This document shows, piece by piece, positions 1 to 7,207 of a stretch of 12,941 nt of DNA. Source of the stretch: Dehalococcoidia bacterium. Its GTDB lineage: Bacteria > Chloroflexota > Dehalococcoidia > SZUA-161 > SpSt-899. Made by a program: the position numbers and the translations under genes. Position 1 is the stretch's first letter, and each line of letters opens with the position of its first letter. The notes below the pieces were generated by a model. It was not told the DNA's origin, ran no database searches, and worked only from the letters and a program-made list of their open reading frames with translations. The stretch lies in the NCBI GenBank assembly GCA_023271515.1, contig JALPXQ010000034.1:1-12941 (forward strand), read 5' to 3'.

Positions 1-2
1 AT

Positions 3-143
3 GCGGAACTACTTGTGGTGATCAGCGCGCCGCTGATTCTGGGGACGCTCCTTTTCTCCTTACTTGTCGGAGCCATCGCTGGAATGTTGCCGGCACGGCG
101 AGCAAGCAAGCTGCGCCCCGTCGAGGCTTTTCGCTACGAATAG
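3..143 (+). CDS. ABC transporter permease, MacB/FtsX type (C-terminal fragment)
   Basis: This is the 3' end of a gene that begins left of the window; 46 residues are visible before the TAG at 141-143. It reads as one hydrophobic helix (about residues 4-29, rich in L, V, I, G and A) followed by a short basic tail. The helix end GAIAGMLPARRASKLRPVEA and the terminal FRYE are the signature C-terminus of MacB/FtsX-family permeases, where the last transmembrane helix is followed by a cytoplasmic P-A-R-R-A-S-x-L-x-P-V-E-A-L-R-Y-E motif. Known family members pair with an MJ0796/LolD-type ATPase and move lipoproteins, peptides or macrolides, or transmit mechanical force, at the inner membrane. The substrate cannot be told from this fragment. 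The ATPase partner is expected further left. Confidence 0.85.
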   Translation, partial: AELLVVISAPLILGTLLFSLLVGAIAGMLPARRASKLRPVEAFRYE

Positions 144-266
144 CGGTCTTTGCGCCACGAGGGAGGTGACATACCACTCTATGCTGTCCTTCAGATTGGT
201 GGCAAAGAGAAAAAAGGCTGGTCGCAGTTGGAGTAATCAAATGGATAGGCTGAAGGCCGAAGTCCG

Positions 267-291
267 AAGGCTGAAACTCCCGGACAGCCTT
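267..291 (+). terminator. Possible weak terminator hairpin after the ABC permease
   Basis: AAGGCTG (267-273) pairs perfectly with CAGCCTT (285-291) across an 11-base loop. It lies in the 269-bp gap between the permease stop (143) and the next start (413). There is no real U-tract after it (TTAG follows), so it may be only a hairpin or chance. The rest of the gap shows no gene I would defend. Confidence 0.25.
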
Positions 292-363
292 TAGCATAAT
301 CACCTTGGGAAAAATAGAGTTGACCCCATTTTCATTTTGCACGTGTTGAATAGGTGATGAATA

Positions 364-372
364 TGGTATAAA
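364..372 (+). promoter_or_regulatory. Extended -10 promoter for the DUF1616-like gene
   Basis: TG-G-TATAAA at 364-372 is an extended -10 element (TGn plus five of six -10 bases). No good -35 box sits at 17 bp, which is normal for the extended type. Transcription would start near 379, leaving a leader of about 34 nt before the TTG start at 413. A TTGACC at about 319-324 has no matching -10 partner. Confidence 0.4.
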
Positions 373-412
373 CTAGAGATTGTAGTTACCGATTTCTCGC
401 GAGAGGGAAACA

Positions 413-1264
413 TTGAGAATCAAGATTCAAAATGAGCTCCTGGCCATCAATATCCTTTCTGTAGTTCTGATTCTGACTATTTCCTTCTTTCCCATTCAAG
501 CGCTGCGCATCATTTTGGGGCTGCCCTTCATCCTCTTTTTCCCGGGTTATACGCTCATCGCCGCTCTTTTCCCCAAGAAAAGCGGCCTCGACGCCATCGA
601 AAGGGTGGCACTCTCATTCGGCCTCTCCATAGCTGTCGTGCCTCTCATTGGACTGGTGTTGAATTATACCCCTTGGGGGATTCGACTCTACCCCATCCTT
701 GTTTCTCTGACAGTTTTCATCGCGGCGATGTCAGCCATCGCCTGGTATCGCCGGCACGGGCTCCCGGAACAAGAGAAACTCAACCTGATTCTCAACCTCT
801 CGCTGCCCAGGCAGGAAAGCAGGTTGGATAGAGCGCTCTCCATCGTACTGATACTGGCGATCGTGGGGGCCATCGGAACTCTGGGCTATGTAATCGCCAG
901 CCCGAGGGTGGGGGAGAGGTTCACCGAGTTTTATATCCTTGGGCTGGAAGGGAAGGCAGAGGGTTATCCCACGGAGCTGACTGTGGGGGAGGAGGGGCGG
1001 GTGATCCTTGGCATCACCAATCGCGAACACGAGATAATGGGCTATGAAGTTAAGATTAAGGTTGATGGAGTTCTGCAGCAGAGGATCGGCCCGATAGAGT
1101 TGGAACACGAGCAGGGATGGCGGGAGCAAGTCGGATTCATTCCGCGGGAGCCGGGGAAAAATCAGAGGGTAGAGTTTGTGTTGTACAAGATCCGCACGCC
1201 AGGCACAGAGGATGAACCAGGCCCCACACTTCATCTCTGGATCGATGTGAAAGAGGGGGGCTGA
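413..1264 (+). CDS. DUF1616-like multi-spanning membrane protein
   Basis: A 283-residue membrane protein of unknown function. The TTG start is chosen because GAGAGG (401-406) sits a few bases upstream and no ATG near the N-terminus has a comparable site. Five hydrophobic segments can be read at about residues 9-27, 31-54, 66-90, 93-112 and 141-162; the segment ILFFPGYTLIAALFP followed by the conserved-looking LDAIERVALSFGLS is typical of DUF1616 (PF07760) proteins, found mainly in archaea and in Chloroflexota. The last 120 residues form a soluble, beta-rich-looking domain, probably outside the membrane, that resembles an Ig-like fold (alternating short strands, no cysteines). It converges on gyrB with a 13-bp gap. 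The family assignment is from memory of its pattern; no reaction can be assigned. Confidence 0.82.
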   Translation: MRIKIQNELLAINILSVVLILTISFFPIQALRIILGLPFILFFPGYTLIAALFPKKSGLDAIERVALSFGLSIAVVPLIGLVLNYTPWGIRLYPILVSLTVFIAAMSAIAWYRRHGLPEQEKLNLILNLSLPRQESRLDRALSIVLILAIVGAIGTLGYVIASPRVGERFTEFYILGLEGKAEGYPTELTVGEEGRVILGITNREHEIMGYEVKIKVDGVLQQRIGPIELEHEQGWREQVGFIPREPGKNQRVEFVLYKIRTPGTEDEPGPTLHLWIDVKEGG

Positions 1265-1277
1265 CGAGCACTGACTG

Positions 1278-3185
1278 CTAAACATCCAGGTTTCTCACCT
1301 GGGTGGCGTGGGCCTGGATGAATGCCTTTCTAGGAGGGACCGCCTCGCCCATAAGCATATCTATGATCTCGTCCGCCTTGGCGGCGTCCTTGATGTTCAC
1401 CTGGAGGATGATACGCGTCTCGGGATCCATCGTCGTCTCCCAGAGTTGCTGCGGATTCATCTCCCCCAGCCCTTTGTAGCGCTGGACCTCCACACCCTTG
1501 CTCCCCATCTTAGCGGTCAATTTATCCTTCTCCCCATCGGAGTAGATCCAGTGATGCTCCTTGCCCTTCTTTATGCGGTAGAGTGGCGGCTGTGCGATAT
1601 ACAGATGGCCGTTGGTGATCAGCTCCGGCATATAGCGGAAGAAGAAGGTAAGCAGCAGGGTGCGAATATGAGAGCCGTCAACATCGGCATCGGTCATGAT
1701 GATGACGCGGTGATAGCGAAGCTTGGCAAGATCGAACTCCGAACCATTACCGGTTCCGGCCCCCACTCCCAGAGCAATGATAAGAGCACGTATCTCATCG
1801 TGAGACAGCATCTTCTCCGGGCGAGCCTTCTCCACATTGAGAATCTTTCCCTTGAGTGGCAATATGGCCTGGAAGCCTCGATCTCGTCCCTGCTTGGCGG
1901 AGCCACCGGCAGAATCCCCCTCGACAATATAAAGCTCACGGTTAGCGGGGGACTTCTCAGAGCAATCGGCTAGCTTTCCCGGCAGGCTATTGCCCTCAAA
2001 AAGTCCCTTCTTGTTGACCAGTTCCCGAGCCTTTCGGGCAGCCTCACGGGCCCTGGCGGTGGTGAGGCATTTCTCCAGAATGCGCCTGGCTTCCTGAGGA
2101 TGCTCATTCAGATAATAGGTCAGTCCTTCATAGACAGCCGATTCCACCTGGGTTTTCAGCTCCGAGTTGCCCAGCCTGGTCTTTGTCTGCCCCTCAAATT
2201 GCGGGTCAATCAGCTTAACGCTGATAATGGCCACCAGCCCTTCCCTCACATCCTCGCCGGCGAGGTTAGATTCATTCTCCTTGATAATTTTATACTGGCG
2301 GGCATAGTCATTCAGTGATCGGGTGAGGGCGGTGCGAAAGCCGGTGAGATGCGTCCCGCCGTCGATGGTATTGATGCAATTGGCAAAGGAAAAGGTGGAC
2401 TCGGTGAATCTGTCGTTATATTGCAGCGCGACTTCGACGGTGGTGCTGTTGATTACTTTAGAGATATAGATCGGCTTCGGGTGAAGCACCACTCGCTTAC
2501 GATTGATCTGCTGAGCAAAGCTAACGACGCCTCCCTGGAAATAGAAGCTTATCTCCCGGTCTTGCCGCTCGTCCCTGAAATTGATCCAGATTCCTTTATT
2601 GAGGTATGCCATTTCCCGGAATCTTTGGGCCAGAACGTTGAAGTCGTAGTCCAGTTTGTCAAAGATATCTTTGTCCGGGAGGAAGGTCACGGTGGTGCCG
2701 GTCTGCTGGGAGTGGCCGATCATCTCGACGCCGTTTGTGGGAATCCCGCGACGAAACTCCTGGCGATATATCTTGCCATCGCGCTCGACATCCACCCTGA
2801 ACCAGGATGAAAGGGCGTTCACCACCGAGGCCCCGACCCCATGCAATCCGCCACAGACCTTGTAGGATTGCCCTCCGAACTTGGCCCCGGCGTGCAGCGT
2901 GGTCATCACCGTCTCCAGGGCGGAAATCTTGGTGGCGTGGTGTATATCGACAGGAATGCCCCGGCCATTGTCGGTTACAGTGACACTGCCGTCATCGTGG
3001 ATAATGATAGTGACCCGATCACAGTAGCCGGCCATCGCCTCATCGATGCTGTTGTCTACGATCTCATGAATCAGGTGGTGCAGTCCGCGCTGATCGGTGC
3101 TGCCAATATACATTCCCGGCCGCAGCCGTACTGCCTCAAGCTCCTTTAATACCTGGATATCACGAGCGGTATATCCTTGCTTCAT
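1278..3185 (-). CDS. gyrB: DNA gyrase subunit B
   Basis: GyrB is the ATPase and TOPRIM subunit of the A2B2 type IIA topoisomerase that introduces negative supercoils into DNA. The start is set at 3185, not the upstream ATG at 3209, because AGGAG lies just before ATG-AAG and family members begin about ten residues before the VLKELEAVRLRPGMYIGST motif; this gives 635 residues, a usual length for GyrB without the E. coli-type insertion. GHKL ATPase motifs are complete: E41 (general base), N45 (Mg), DNGRGIP at 72-78 and GLHGVGASVVNALS. The TOPRIM domain shows YIVEGDSAGGSAKQGRDR, LPLKGKILNVEKA and DADVDGSHIRTLL; the C-terminal QRYKGLGEMNPQQLWETTMD is GyrB-specific rather than ParE-like. gyrA is not in the window. 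It is read from its own promoter at about 3396-3425. Confidence 0.98.
   Translation of the reverse strand: MKQGYTARDIQVLKELEAVRLRPGMYIGSTDQRGLHHLIHEIVDNSIDEAMAGYCDRVTIIIHDDGSVTVTDNGRGIPVDIHHATKISALETVMTTLHAGAKFGGQSYKVCGGLHGVGASVVNALSSWFRVDVERDGKIYRQEFRRGIPTNGVEMIGHSQQTGTTVTFLPDKDIFDKLDYDFNVLAQRFREMAYLNKGIWINFRDERQDREISFYFQGGVVSFAQQINRKRVVLHPKPIYISKVINSTTVEVALQYNDRFTESTFSFANCINTIDGGTHLTGFRTALTRSLNDYARQYKIIKENESNLAGEDVREGLVAIISVKLIDPQFEGQTKTRLGNSELKTQVESAVYEGLTYYLNEHPQEARRILEKCLTTARAREAARKARELVNKKGLFEGNSLPGKLADCSEKSPANRELYIVEGDSAGGSAKQGRDRGFQAILPLKGKILNVEKARPEKMLSHDEIRALIIALGVGAGTGNGSEFDLAKLRYHRVIIMTDADVDGSHIRTLLLTFFFRYMPELITNGHLYIAQPPLYRIKKGKEHHWIYSDGEKDKLTAKMGSKGVEVQRYKGLGEMNPQQLWETTMDPETRIILQVNIKDAAKADEIIDMLMGEAVPPRKAFIQAHATQVRNLDV
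1283..1305. terminator. Hairpin at the DUF1616-gyrB convergence
   Basis: CCAGGT (1286-1291) and ACCTGG (1297-1302) are perfect inverted repeats with a 5-base loop; the stem extends to 1283-1305 with one G-T wobble. It lies over the last codons of gyrB, just past the stop of the plus-strand gene, where a shared bidirectional terminator would be expected. Neither strand has a U-tract, so it could equally be coincidental. Confidence 0.25.
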
Positions 3186-3395
3186 CTCTCTCCTAAAGCG
3201 CAGAACCAATTATTGTCAAGTTGGTAGGGATTGTTGGATATAATTTGCTTCGAAGGGGTCGCACTAATGTGGCTCTCAGAGCCGCAATTATCCTCGCATT
3301 ACTCGTCATCATCAGAGTGTTTCTCGGGGGAGCTAGGCTTCGGCTGAACGCAAATCCGCAGAGAGTTTCAGTAACTTATAGCTATCCCTGTCTCT

Positions 3396-3425
3396 ATTAT
3401 AATACAGATGTCCTGCCTGGGTCAA
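3396..3425 (-). promoter_or_regulatory. Sigma-70-type promoter of gyrB
   Basis: On the minus strand TTGACC (3425-3420) and a perfect TATAAT (3401-3396) are separated by 18 bp. Transcription would start near 3390, giving gyrB a leader of about 205 nt. It begins 47 bp beyond the stop codon of the SDR gene, so gyrB need not depend on read-through from the selB operon. The leader (3186-3390) holds no gene I trust; a plus-strand reading frame across it (3221-3475) has no family features. Confidence 0.7.
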
Positions 3426-3471
3426 CAGAGAGGGGGTCGGGGGCGCGACCAGGTTGTATCGTTCTGTTACC

Positions 3472-4452
3472 TTAAAGACGACCCGCCTCCTTGAACCATT
3501 TGATACTGTCCTCGATAGATTCTGCAATGGGGCGTGGAGAATAGCCCAATTGGCGACGAGCCTTCTCGTTGCTTATCAAGCAATTGGCGGTAAGAGTGTA
3601 AAGTGAGTAGGTCGTAACACGGGGCCGGGCCTTTGTCAGGGCACAATACAGGGGGGTGAATCGAGCGGCGAATTGGGCTAACCAGAGAGGTGCCTTGAAC
3701 GAGGGTGCCCTGATTGATGTTGTTTCCTCCAGGATAGAGAGTAAGTCTCGCACGGTGACCCTTGCATTTGACAGGATGTAGCCCTCCCCAACGGGCCCCT
3801 TCTCACAAGCGAGGATATGGCCCTGTGCCACATCACGAACATCAACAAAATCATAGGCTCCATCTACGTACATCTTGAGCTTCCCCCTGACGAAATCTAC
3901 AATAAGTTGTCCCATTTCCGACAAGCGGAAGTCAGAAGGCCCCATAACGCCTGAGGGGAATACCATCACCGCGTCGAGGCCATTCTTTATTCCATTGAGA
4001 ACCTCCAGGGTGGCTTGAGCCTTGGACCTGGCGTATTCCCCTATGACCCTGTCCGGGTTGATGGGGGTCATTTCATCAATAGCTGTGCCGTGGGGAGGCT
4101 CCACAAAGGCATGGATGGAGCTGGTGTAAACCAGCCGCCGTACGCTGGATCCTAAGCACGCCTGTACCACATTGCGTGTCCCCATGACGTTGACTTGATG
4201 CAGCAATCTAGTCTTGCCCGGCAAGATTGATATGACGCCGGCCAGATGATAGACTACATCAGCCCCATTGAAGGCTCTTGTCAGGGAGTCGACATCTCGT
4301 ATATCGCCTTCGACCTTTTCGACCCTCAATCCTTCAAGTGGGATAGTGTCCTCAGATGGGGGGATTATTGTGCGAACCTCCTCACCTCTTGCGAGCAGTT
4401 CTCGAACTAAAACGTTCCCTATGTGTCCCGTCGCCCCGGTAACCGCGATCAT
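3472..4452 (-). CDS. NAD-dependent epimerase/reductase (extended SDR)
   Basis: A 326-residue oxidoreductase of the extended short-chain dehydrogenase/reductase family. The start at 4452 is favoured over an ATG at 4491 because AGGAAGG lies six bases upstream and the protein then opens directly with the first Rossmann strand. The NAD(P) site is TGATGHIG (residues 5-12), an acidic loop VEGDIRD follows at about 47-53, and HLAGV at 69-73 is the usual second strand motif. The catalytic set is S111 or S112 with Y140 and K144 (YARSK), and FPSGVMGPSD is the typical substrate-domain entry. The pattern is closest to dihydroflavonol-4-reductase-like or nucleoside-sugar epimerase-like members; the substrate is unknown. 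It follows selB by 25 nt on the same strand, probably in one operon. Confidence 0.93.
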   Translation of the reverse strand: MIAVTGATGHIGNVLVRELLARGEEVRTIIPPSEDTIPLEGLRVEKVEGDIRDVDSLTRAFNGADVVYHLAGVISILPGKTRLLHQVNVMGTRNVVQACLGSSVRRLVYTSSIHAFVEPPHGTAIDEMTPINPDRVIGEYARSKAQATLEVLNGIKNGLDAVMVFPSGVMGPSDFRLSEMGQLIVDFVRGKLKMYVDGAYDFVDVRDVAQGHILACEKGPVGEGYILSNARVTVRDLLSILEETTSIRAPSFKAPLWLAQFAARFTPLYCALTKARPRVTTYSLYTLTANCLISNEKARRQLGYSPRPIAESIEDSIKWFKEAGRL

Positions 4453-4477
4453 GATGTTCCTTCCTCTATATATCGTT

Positions 4478-6334
4478 TCATCGCAGTTCACGTTCGTCGC
4501 CCACGCGGCGGGTTATCCTCTGCTCATCCAGGTGTTCCAATACCGAAAGAGCGTACTTGCGACTGGTCAGGAACATGTCCCGCACCTCGGCCACGGTTAT
4601 CTTGCCTTTGGATTTCAGGTGCTCAGTGATGCGCCTGGTCATCTCATCATAGGCGGAGGCCGCAAAGACGACGTTATTACTCACCTGGACTACACGCCGC
4701 TGTTCGATGAGCATGTTGAGCAGCTCCGGTTCCGGCAGGGATTCGCTGGGTGGGGAGAAGGGATTTTGGGATAGGGCCATCAGGAAGGCATCGGCCTCAG
4801 CTTGTTGCCTGACGGTGAGCTCAACCGTATGCGACGGGAGCCTCACCAGTGCCCTCTCTTCGATAAGGACACCTTCCTCAATGAATCTCTGCAAGGCATT
4901 GTTGAAGTGCTGCTGGGGAATTTTGAGCCGGCTGCGGAGTTCCTCGCGGGGCATTCCCACCCGGAGGGGAAACTGACGATGATGACTCTGGACGGTTCTC
5001 TTCGCCTCTTCTCTCAGGCGAGCCCAGCCGTTTGCGGTGAAGAGAAGCGCCCGCGGTCGCTCGGAACCGAGCATCACCACTCGATTGCCAGATGCTAACC
5101 TCTGCAGAGCCTCGTTTGCTGCGTCTGTAGAGAGGCTGGAGGCGGATAAGATGCTGGTCAGCTCGGCCGGCTGATTGCTCTCCAGAGTAGCAAGAAGGAT
5201 ATCCTCCGGTGATCCTTTCTCCCTGACCTCCAGGTTTTCGATGACGCTGGACTGAAAACGGCGATGTCGCCTGGGCTGGGTATCGATGATTGCTCCACCT
5301 CCCAGAGTCCCTCTCGAGGAGCGGATGATAAAGAGGTCACCGTTGACCACTGCCACCGGATGAGTGAGAAGTATCTGCGCCCACCCGCTTTCGGCTCGGG
5401 CGAGTTTGTCTCGGTCCAATAAGCGCACCTTGCCTGATACCTCGGCGGCGCCGGTATGGAAGGTGATGGCGGCGTTATGGGTTATCGGCTGTGCCAGACC
5501 GGAGATGGCACGGATCCGGACGTCCATAGCTTGGGTGGGCTCCAGCCATCCCGGTGTGGTGATCACAAGTCCTCGCCGCAGCTTGCCGGTGGCAATGCCG
5601 GTCAGGTTGATCGCCAGGCGGGTGCCGGGCAAGGCGGTATCGACCTTCCGCTTGTGTGTCTGTAATCCGCGGATATGGGCTCGCCACCCCGGTGGCAGAA
5701 TTTCCACCTCTTGACCAACAGAGAATCCTCCATCAAGCAGCGTGCCGGTGACCACCGTCCCGAAGCCCTTCATGCTGAAGGCTCGGTCGATAGAAAGCCT
5801 GGGTTTGCCGATATCCCTCCGCGGTGTGGTAGAATCCAGGAGCTTATCGATGGCAGAAAGCAGTCGGGGCAGCCCATCCCGGGTGAGGGCAGAGGTGGCA
5901 ATTATCGGAGCACCCTCAAGCACAGTGCCCTTTATCACCTCTTCGGCATCGTCAGCAGCCAGTTCCAGCATTTCCTCATCCACGAGGTCTTTCTTGGTGA
6001 TGGCCACAATACCCCGGCTCACGTTGAGGAGATCGAGGATGGCCAGATGCTCCCGTGTCTGCGGCATGACGCCTTCGTCGGCGGCAATGACCAGAATTGA
6101 CAGGTCGATTCCCCCGACGCCGGCGAGCATGTTCTTGATGAACCGCTCGTGTCCGGGGACATCGACGATGCTGATCTCACGGCCGCTGGGCAGTTTAAAC
6201 CAGGCGAAGCCGAGGTCGATGGTCATACCTCGCTCCTTCTCTTCGGCCAGGCGATCGGGGTCGATGCCGGTAATAGCGTGAACTAGAGCCGACTTGCCAT
6301 GGTCTACGTGTCCTGCCGTGCCGAGAACATACAT
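4478..6334 (-). CDS. selB: Selenocysteine-specific translation elongation factor SelB
   Basis: SelB is the GTPase that carries selenocysteinyl-tRNA to the ribosome and binds the SECIS hairpin in mRNA so that UGA is read as selenocysteine. The 618-residue length is normal. The GTPase domain shows G1 GHVDHGKS (8-15), G2 region ERGMTIDLGFAW (34-45, the IDLGFAW form is SelB-specific and differs from EF-Tu), G3 DVPGHE (58-63) and G4 TKKD (113-116). Two beta-barrel domains follow (about 185-360, containing MKGFGTVVTGTLLDG), and the C-terminal third is a chain of winged helices ending in a basic TRRVGDERELR tail, the part that binds mRNA. No Shine-Dalgarno sequence precedes the ATG. selA, selC and selD are not in this window. 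It lies 15 nt after tRNA-Lys on the same strand. Confidence 0.97.
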   Translation of the reverse strand: MYVLGTAGHVDHGKSALVHAITGIDPDRLAEEKERGMTIDLGFAWFKLPSGREISIVDVPGHERFIKNMLAGVGGIDLSILVIAADEGVMPQTREHLAILDLLNVSRGIVAITKKDLVDEEMLELAADDAEEVIKGTVLEGAPIIATSALTRDGLPRLLSAIDKLLDSTTPRRDIGKPRLSIDRAFSMKGFGTVVTGTLLDGGFSVGQEVEILPPGWRAHIRGLQTHKRKVDTALPGTRLAINLTGIATGKLRRGLVITTPGWLEPTQAMDVRIRAISGLAQPITHNAAITFHTGAAEVSGKVRLLDRDKLARAESGWAQILLTHPVAVVNGDLFIIRSSRGTLGGGAIIDTQPRRHRRFQSSVIENLEVREKGSPEDILLATLESNQPAELTSILSASSLSTDAANEALQRLASGNRVVMLGSERPRALLFTANGWARLREEAKRTVQSHHRQFPLRVGMPREELRSRLKIPQQHFNNALQRFIEEGVLIEERALVRLPSHTVELTVRQQAEADAFLMALSQNPFSPPSESLPEPELLNMLIEQRRVVQVSNNVVFAASAYDEMTRRITEHLKSKGKITVAEVRDMFLTSRKYALSVLEHLDEQRITRRVGDERELR

Positions 6335-6349
6335 GGTATTGGGGAAAAA

Positions 6350-6421
6350 TGGGCCGCACAGGACTCGAACCTGTAACCCACTGATTAAGAGTCAGTTGCT
6401 CTTCCATTGAGCTAGCGGCCC
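6350..6421 (-). tRNA. tRNA-Lys (anticodon CTT)
   Basis: A complete 72-base cloverleaf reads on the minus strand. The acceptor stem is GGGCCGC paired with GCGGCCC, with discriminator A. The D arm is GCTC-AATGGAA-GAGC, the anticodon arm ACTGA-CTCTTAA-TCAGT with anticodon CTT (reads AAG, lysine), the variable loop GGGTT, and the T arm ACAGG-TTCGAGT-CCTGT. All stems are fully paired. The 3' CCA is not encoded; a run of five T follows instead. It is the first gene of a probable tRNA-selB-SDR transcription unit. Confidence 0.97.
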
Positions 6422-6430
6422 ACGCTTGAT

Positions 6431-6460
6431 ATTATAGCACTCCCCGGACTGCTCCTGCAA
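6431..6460 (-). promoter_or_regulatory. Promoter of tRNA-Lys and probably selB
   Basis: On the minus strand TTGCAG (6460-6455) and a perfect TATAAT (6436-6431) are 18 bp apart. The transcript would begin near 6424, only a few bases before the mature 5' end of the tRNA at 6421, as is usual for tRNA promoters. No other promoter was found in the 15 nt between the tRNA and selB. Confidence 0.75.
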
Positions 6461-6591
6461 ACGTTATCGGGATTCTGCAAGCACCGGGAAGGGCATCCCC
6501 CGTCATGTTGTGGACTCAGACCATGCCAGGATGGTAAGTCGGAGATAGGCTGGGATGAACTGGTTGCTCGTAAAGTTTGAGCCTGGATGCA

Positions 6592-6864
6592 TCACACCGC
6601 CTTGACTGCTTTGGCTCTGTGGTTTATAGCTGACTCGATTGGGTACGGAAGGGACCCGGAATTGGCACGGCAACTGGAGGTTGAGATATTGCCTAATCTC
6701 TCGGCAGCCAACGTGCGAGAACTTTTGCGGACGGCCTTGCCACTGAACCAGTTGGAGGAAGCCACCGGCCTGGTGGTCAAAACAGTCTCTTTACCTTTCT
6801 CGATTAAGGGTCGATCCGGGTCTTCTATTTTGGATTCACCATGCTGGACTAAGTAAACCTTCAT
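6592..6864 (-). pseudogene. Truncated SixA-like histidine phosphatase
   Basis: The first 25 residues are an excellent match to SixA-type phosphohistidine phosphatases: KVYLVQHGES is the catalytic strand carrying the phosphate-accepting histidine, followed by DPDRPLIEKGKE, which corresponds to the family's P-x-R-P-L-S-x-x-G segment. The arginine of the usual RHG motif is glutamine here. After that the reading frame degrades. A stretch FSGKAVRKSSRTLAAERLG still resembles the family's HSGKLRARQTAEILAE segment and PIES a later one, but the lengths between them are too short, and the frame stops at 90 residues where about 160 are expected. The second catalytic histidine (VGH region) is absent in all frames I read down to 6480. 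A promoter (6900-6929) and a GGGGG near the start remain. I read it as a decaying gene; a short divergent protein is less likely. Confidence 0.65.
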
Positions 6865-6899
6865 TGGACTGCCCCCGAAATTATTGCTTTCAGTTAGTA

Positions 6900-6929
6900 A
6901 GTATATCACACAGGTTGCACCAGTTTTAA
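6900..6929 (-). promoter_or_regulatory. Promoter of the SixA-like remnant
   Basis: On the minus strand TTAAAA (6929-6924), an 18-bp spacer ending in TGA, and TATACT (6905-6900) form an extended -10 promoter. Transcription would start near 6893, about 30 nt before the ATG at 6864. It lies back to back with the plus-strand promoter at 6945-6953. Confidence 0.4.
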
Positions 6930-6944
6930 GTTGCCTATCGAGAC

Positions 6945-6953
6945 TGGTATAAT
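6945..6953 (+). promoter_or_regulatory. Extended -10 promoter leading toward dinB
   Basis: TGG followed by a perfect TATAAT (6948-6953) forms an extended -10 box; the -35 region (TTTAAG, 6925-6930) is weak. Transcription would begin near 6960, leaving about 215 nt before dinB. I could not identify a LexA-type operator with confidence in this leader. Confidence 0.45.
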
Positions 6954-6979
6954 ACAGCCAAACAACATAGTCAAGCATA

Positions 6980-7207
6980 ATGTTTGGGAGACTCCTCTCG
7001 ACCAAAGCCAGCAGACGTGGATGGAGGTGGGGCGTAACAGAACTCTTAAGAAGTACAGCAAAACCAGCATATTGGGGGATGTCCAAAAGCATCAAGGGCA
7101 AGGGGGAAAGGATGATCGAACGCCGTGAAGGTGAAAAGATAGCCGCCTCCTGGGTGATACCGATAGAGGTGAGTAATGGCACGAACTATTATGCACATAG
7201 ACCTTGA
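6980..7207 (+). CDS. Possible small leader ORF overlapping dinB
   Basis: A 75-residue frame lies between the plus-strand promoter and dinB and overlaps the first 32 bases of dinB. It is basic (many R and K), has no recognised domain and no Shine-Dalgarno site before its ATG. Its middle part, SIKGKGERMIERREGEKIAA, reads more protein-like than its ends. It may be a translated leader, a remnant of another gene, or chance; I do not recognise it. Confidence 0.2.
   Translation: MFGRLLSTKASRRGWRWGVTELLRSTAKPAYWGMSKSIKGKGERMIERREGEKIAASWVIPIEVSNGTNYYAHRP

Noticed and set aside
64..294. Plus-strand 76-residue frame at the left end
   Set aside because: It overlaps the end of the ABC permease in another frame and has no coding character.
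731..1285. Long minus-strand frame (184 residues) opposite the DUF1616-like gene
   Set aside because: It is a shadow of the plus-strand gene; its composition is unlike a real protein and the membrane segments belong to the other strand.
3435..3450. GGTCG/CGACC hairpin after the SDR gene, considered as its terminator
   Set aside because: The stem is only 5 bp and no T-run follows on the minus strand.
3186..3471. Search for DnaA boxes and an origin next to gyrB
   Set aside because: No TTATCCACA-like repeats were seen, and neither dnaA nor dnaN is present.
3221..3475. Plus-strand 84-residue frame between gyrB and the SDR gene
   Set aside because: It lies over the gyrB promoter and leader, has no ribosome site and no family features.
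6195..6407. Minus-strand 70-residue frame running through the tRNA and the start of selB
   Set aside because: It reads tRNA sequence (giving the familiar false peptide NQWVTGSSPVRP) and a wrong frame of selB.
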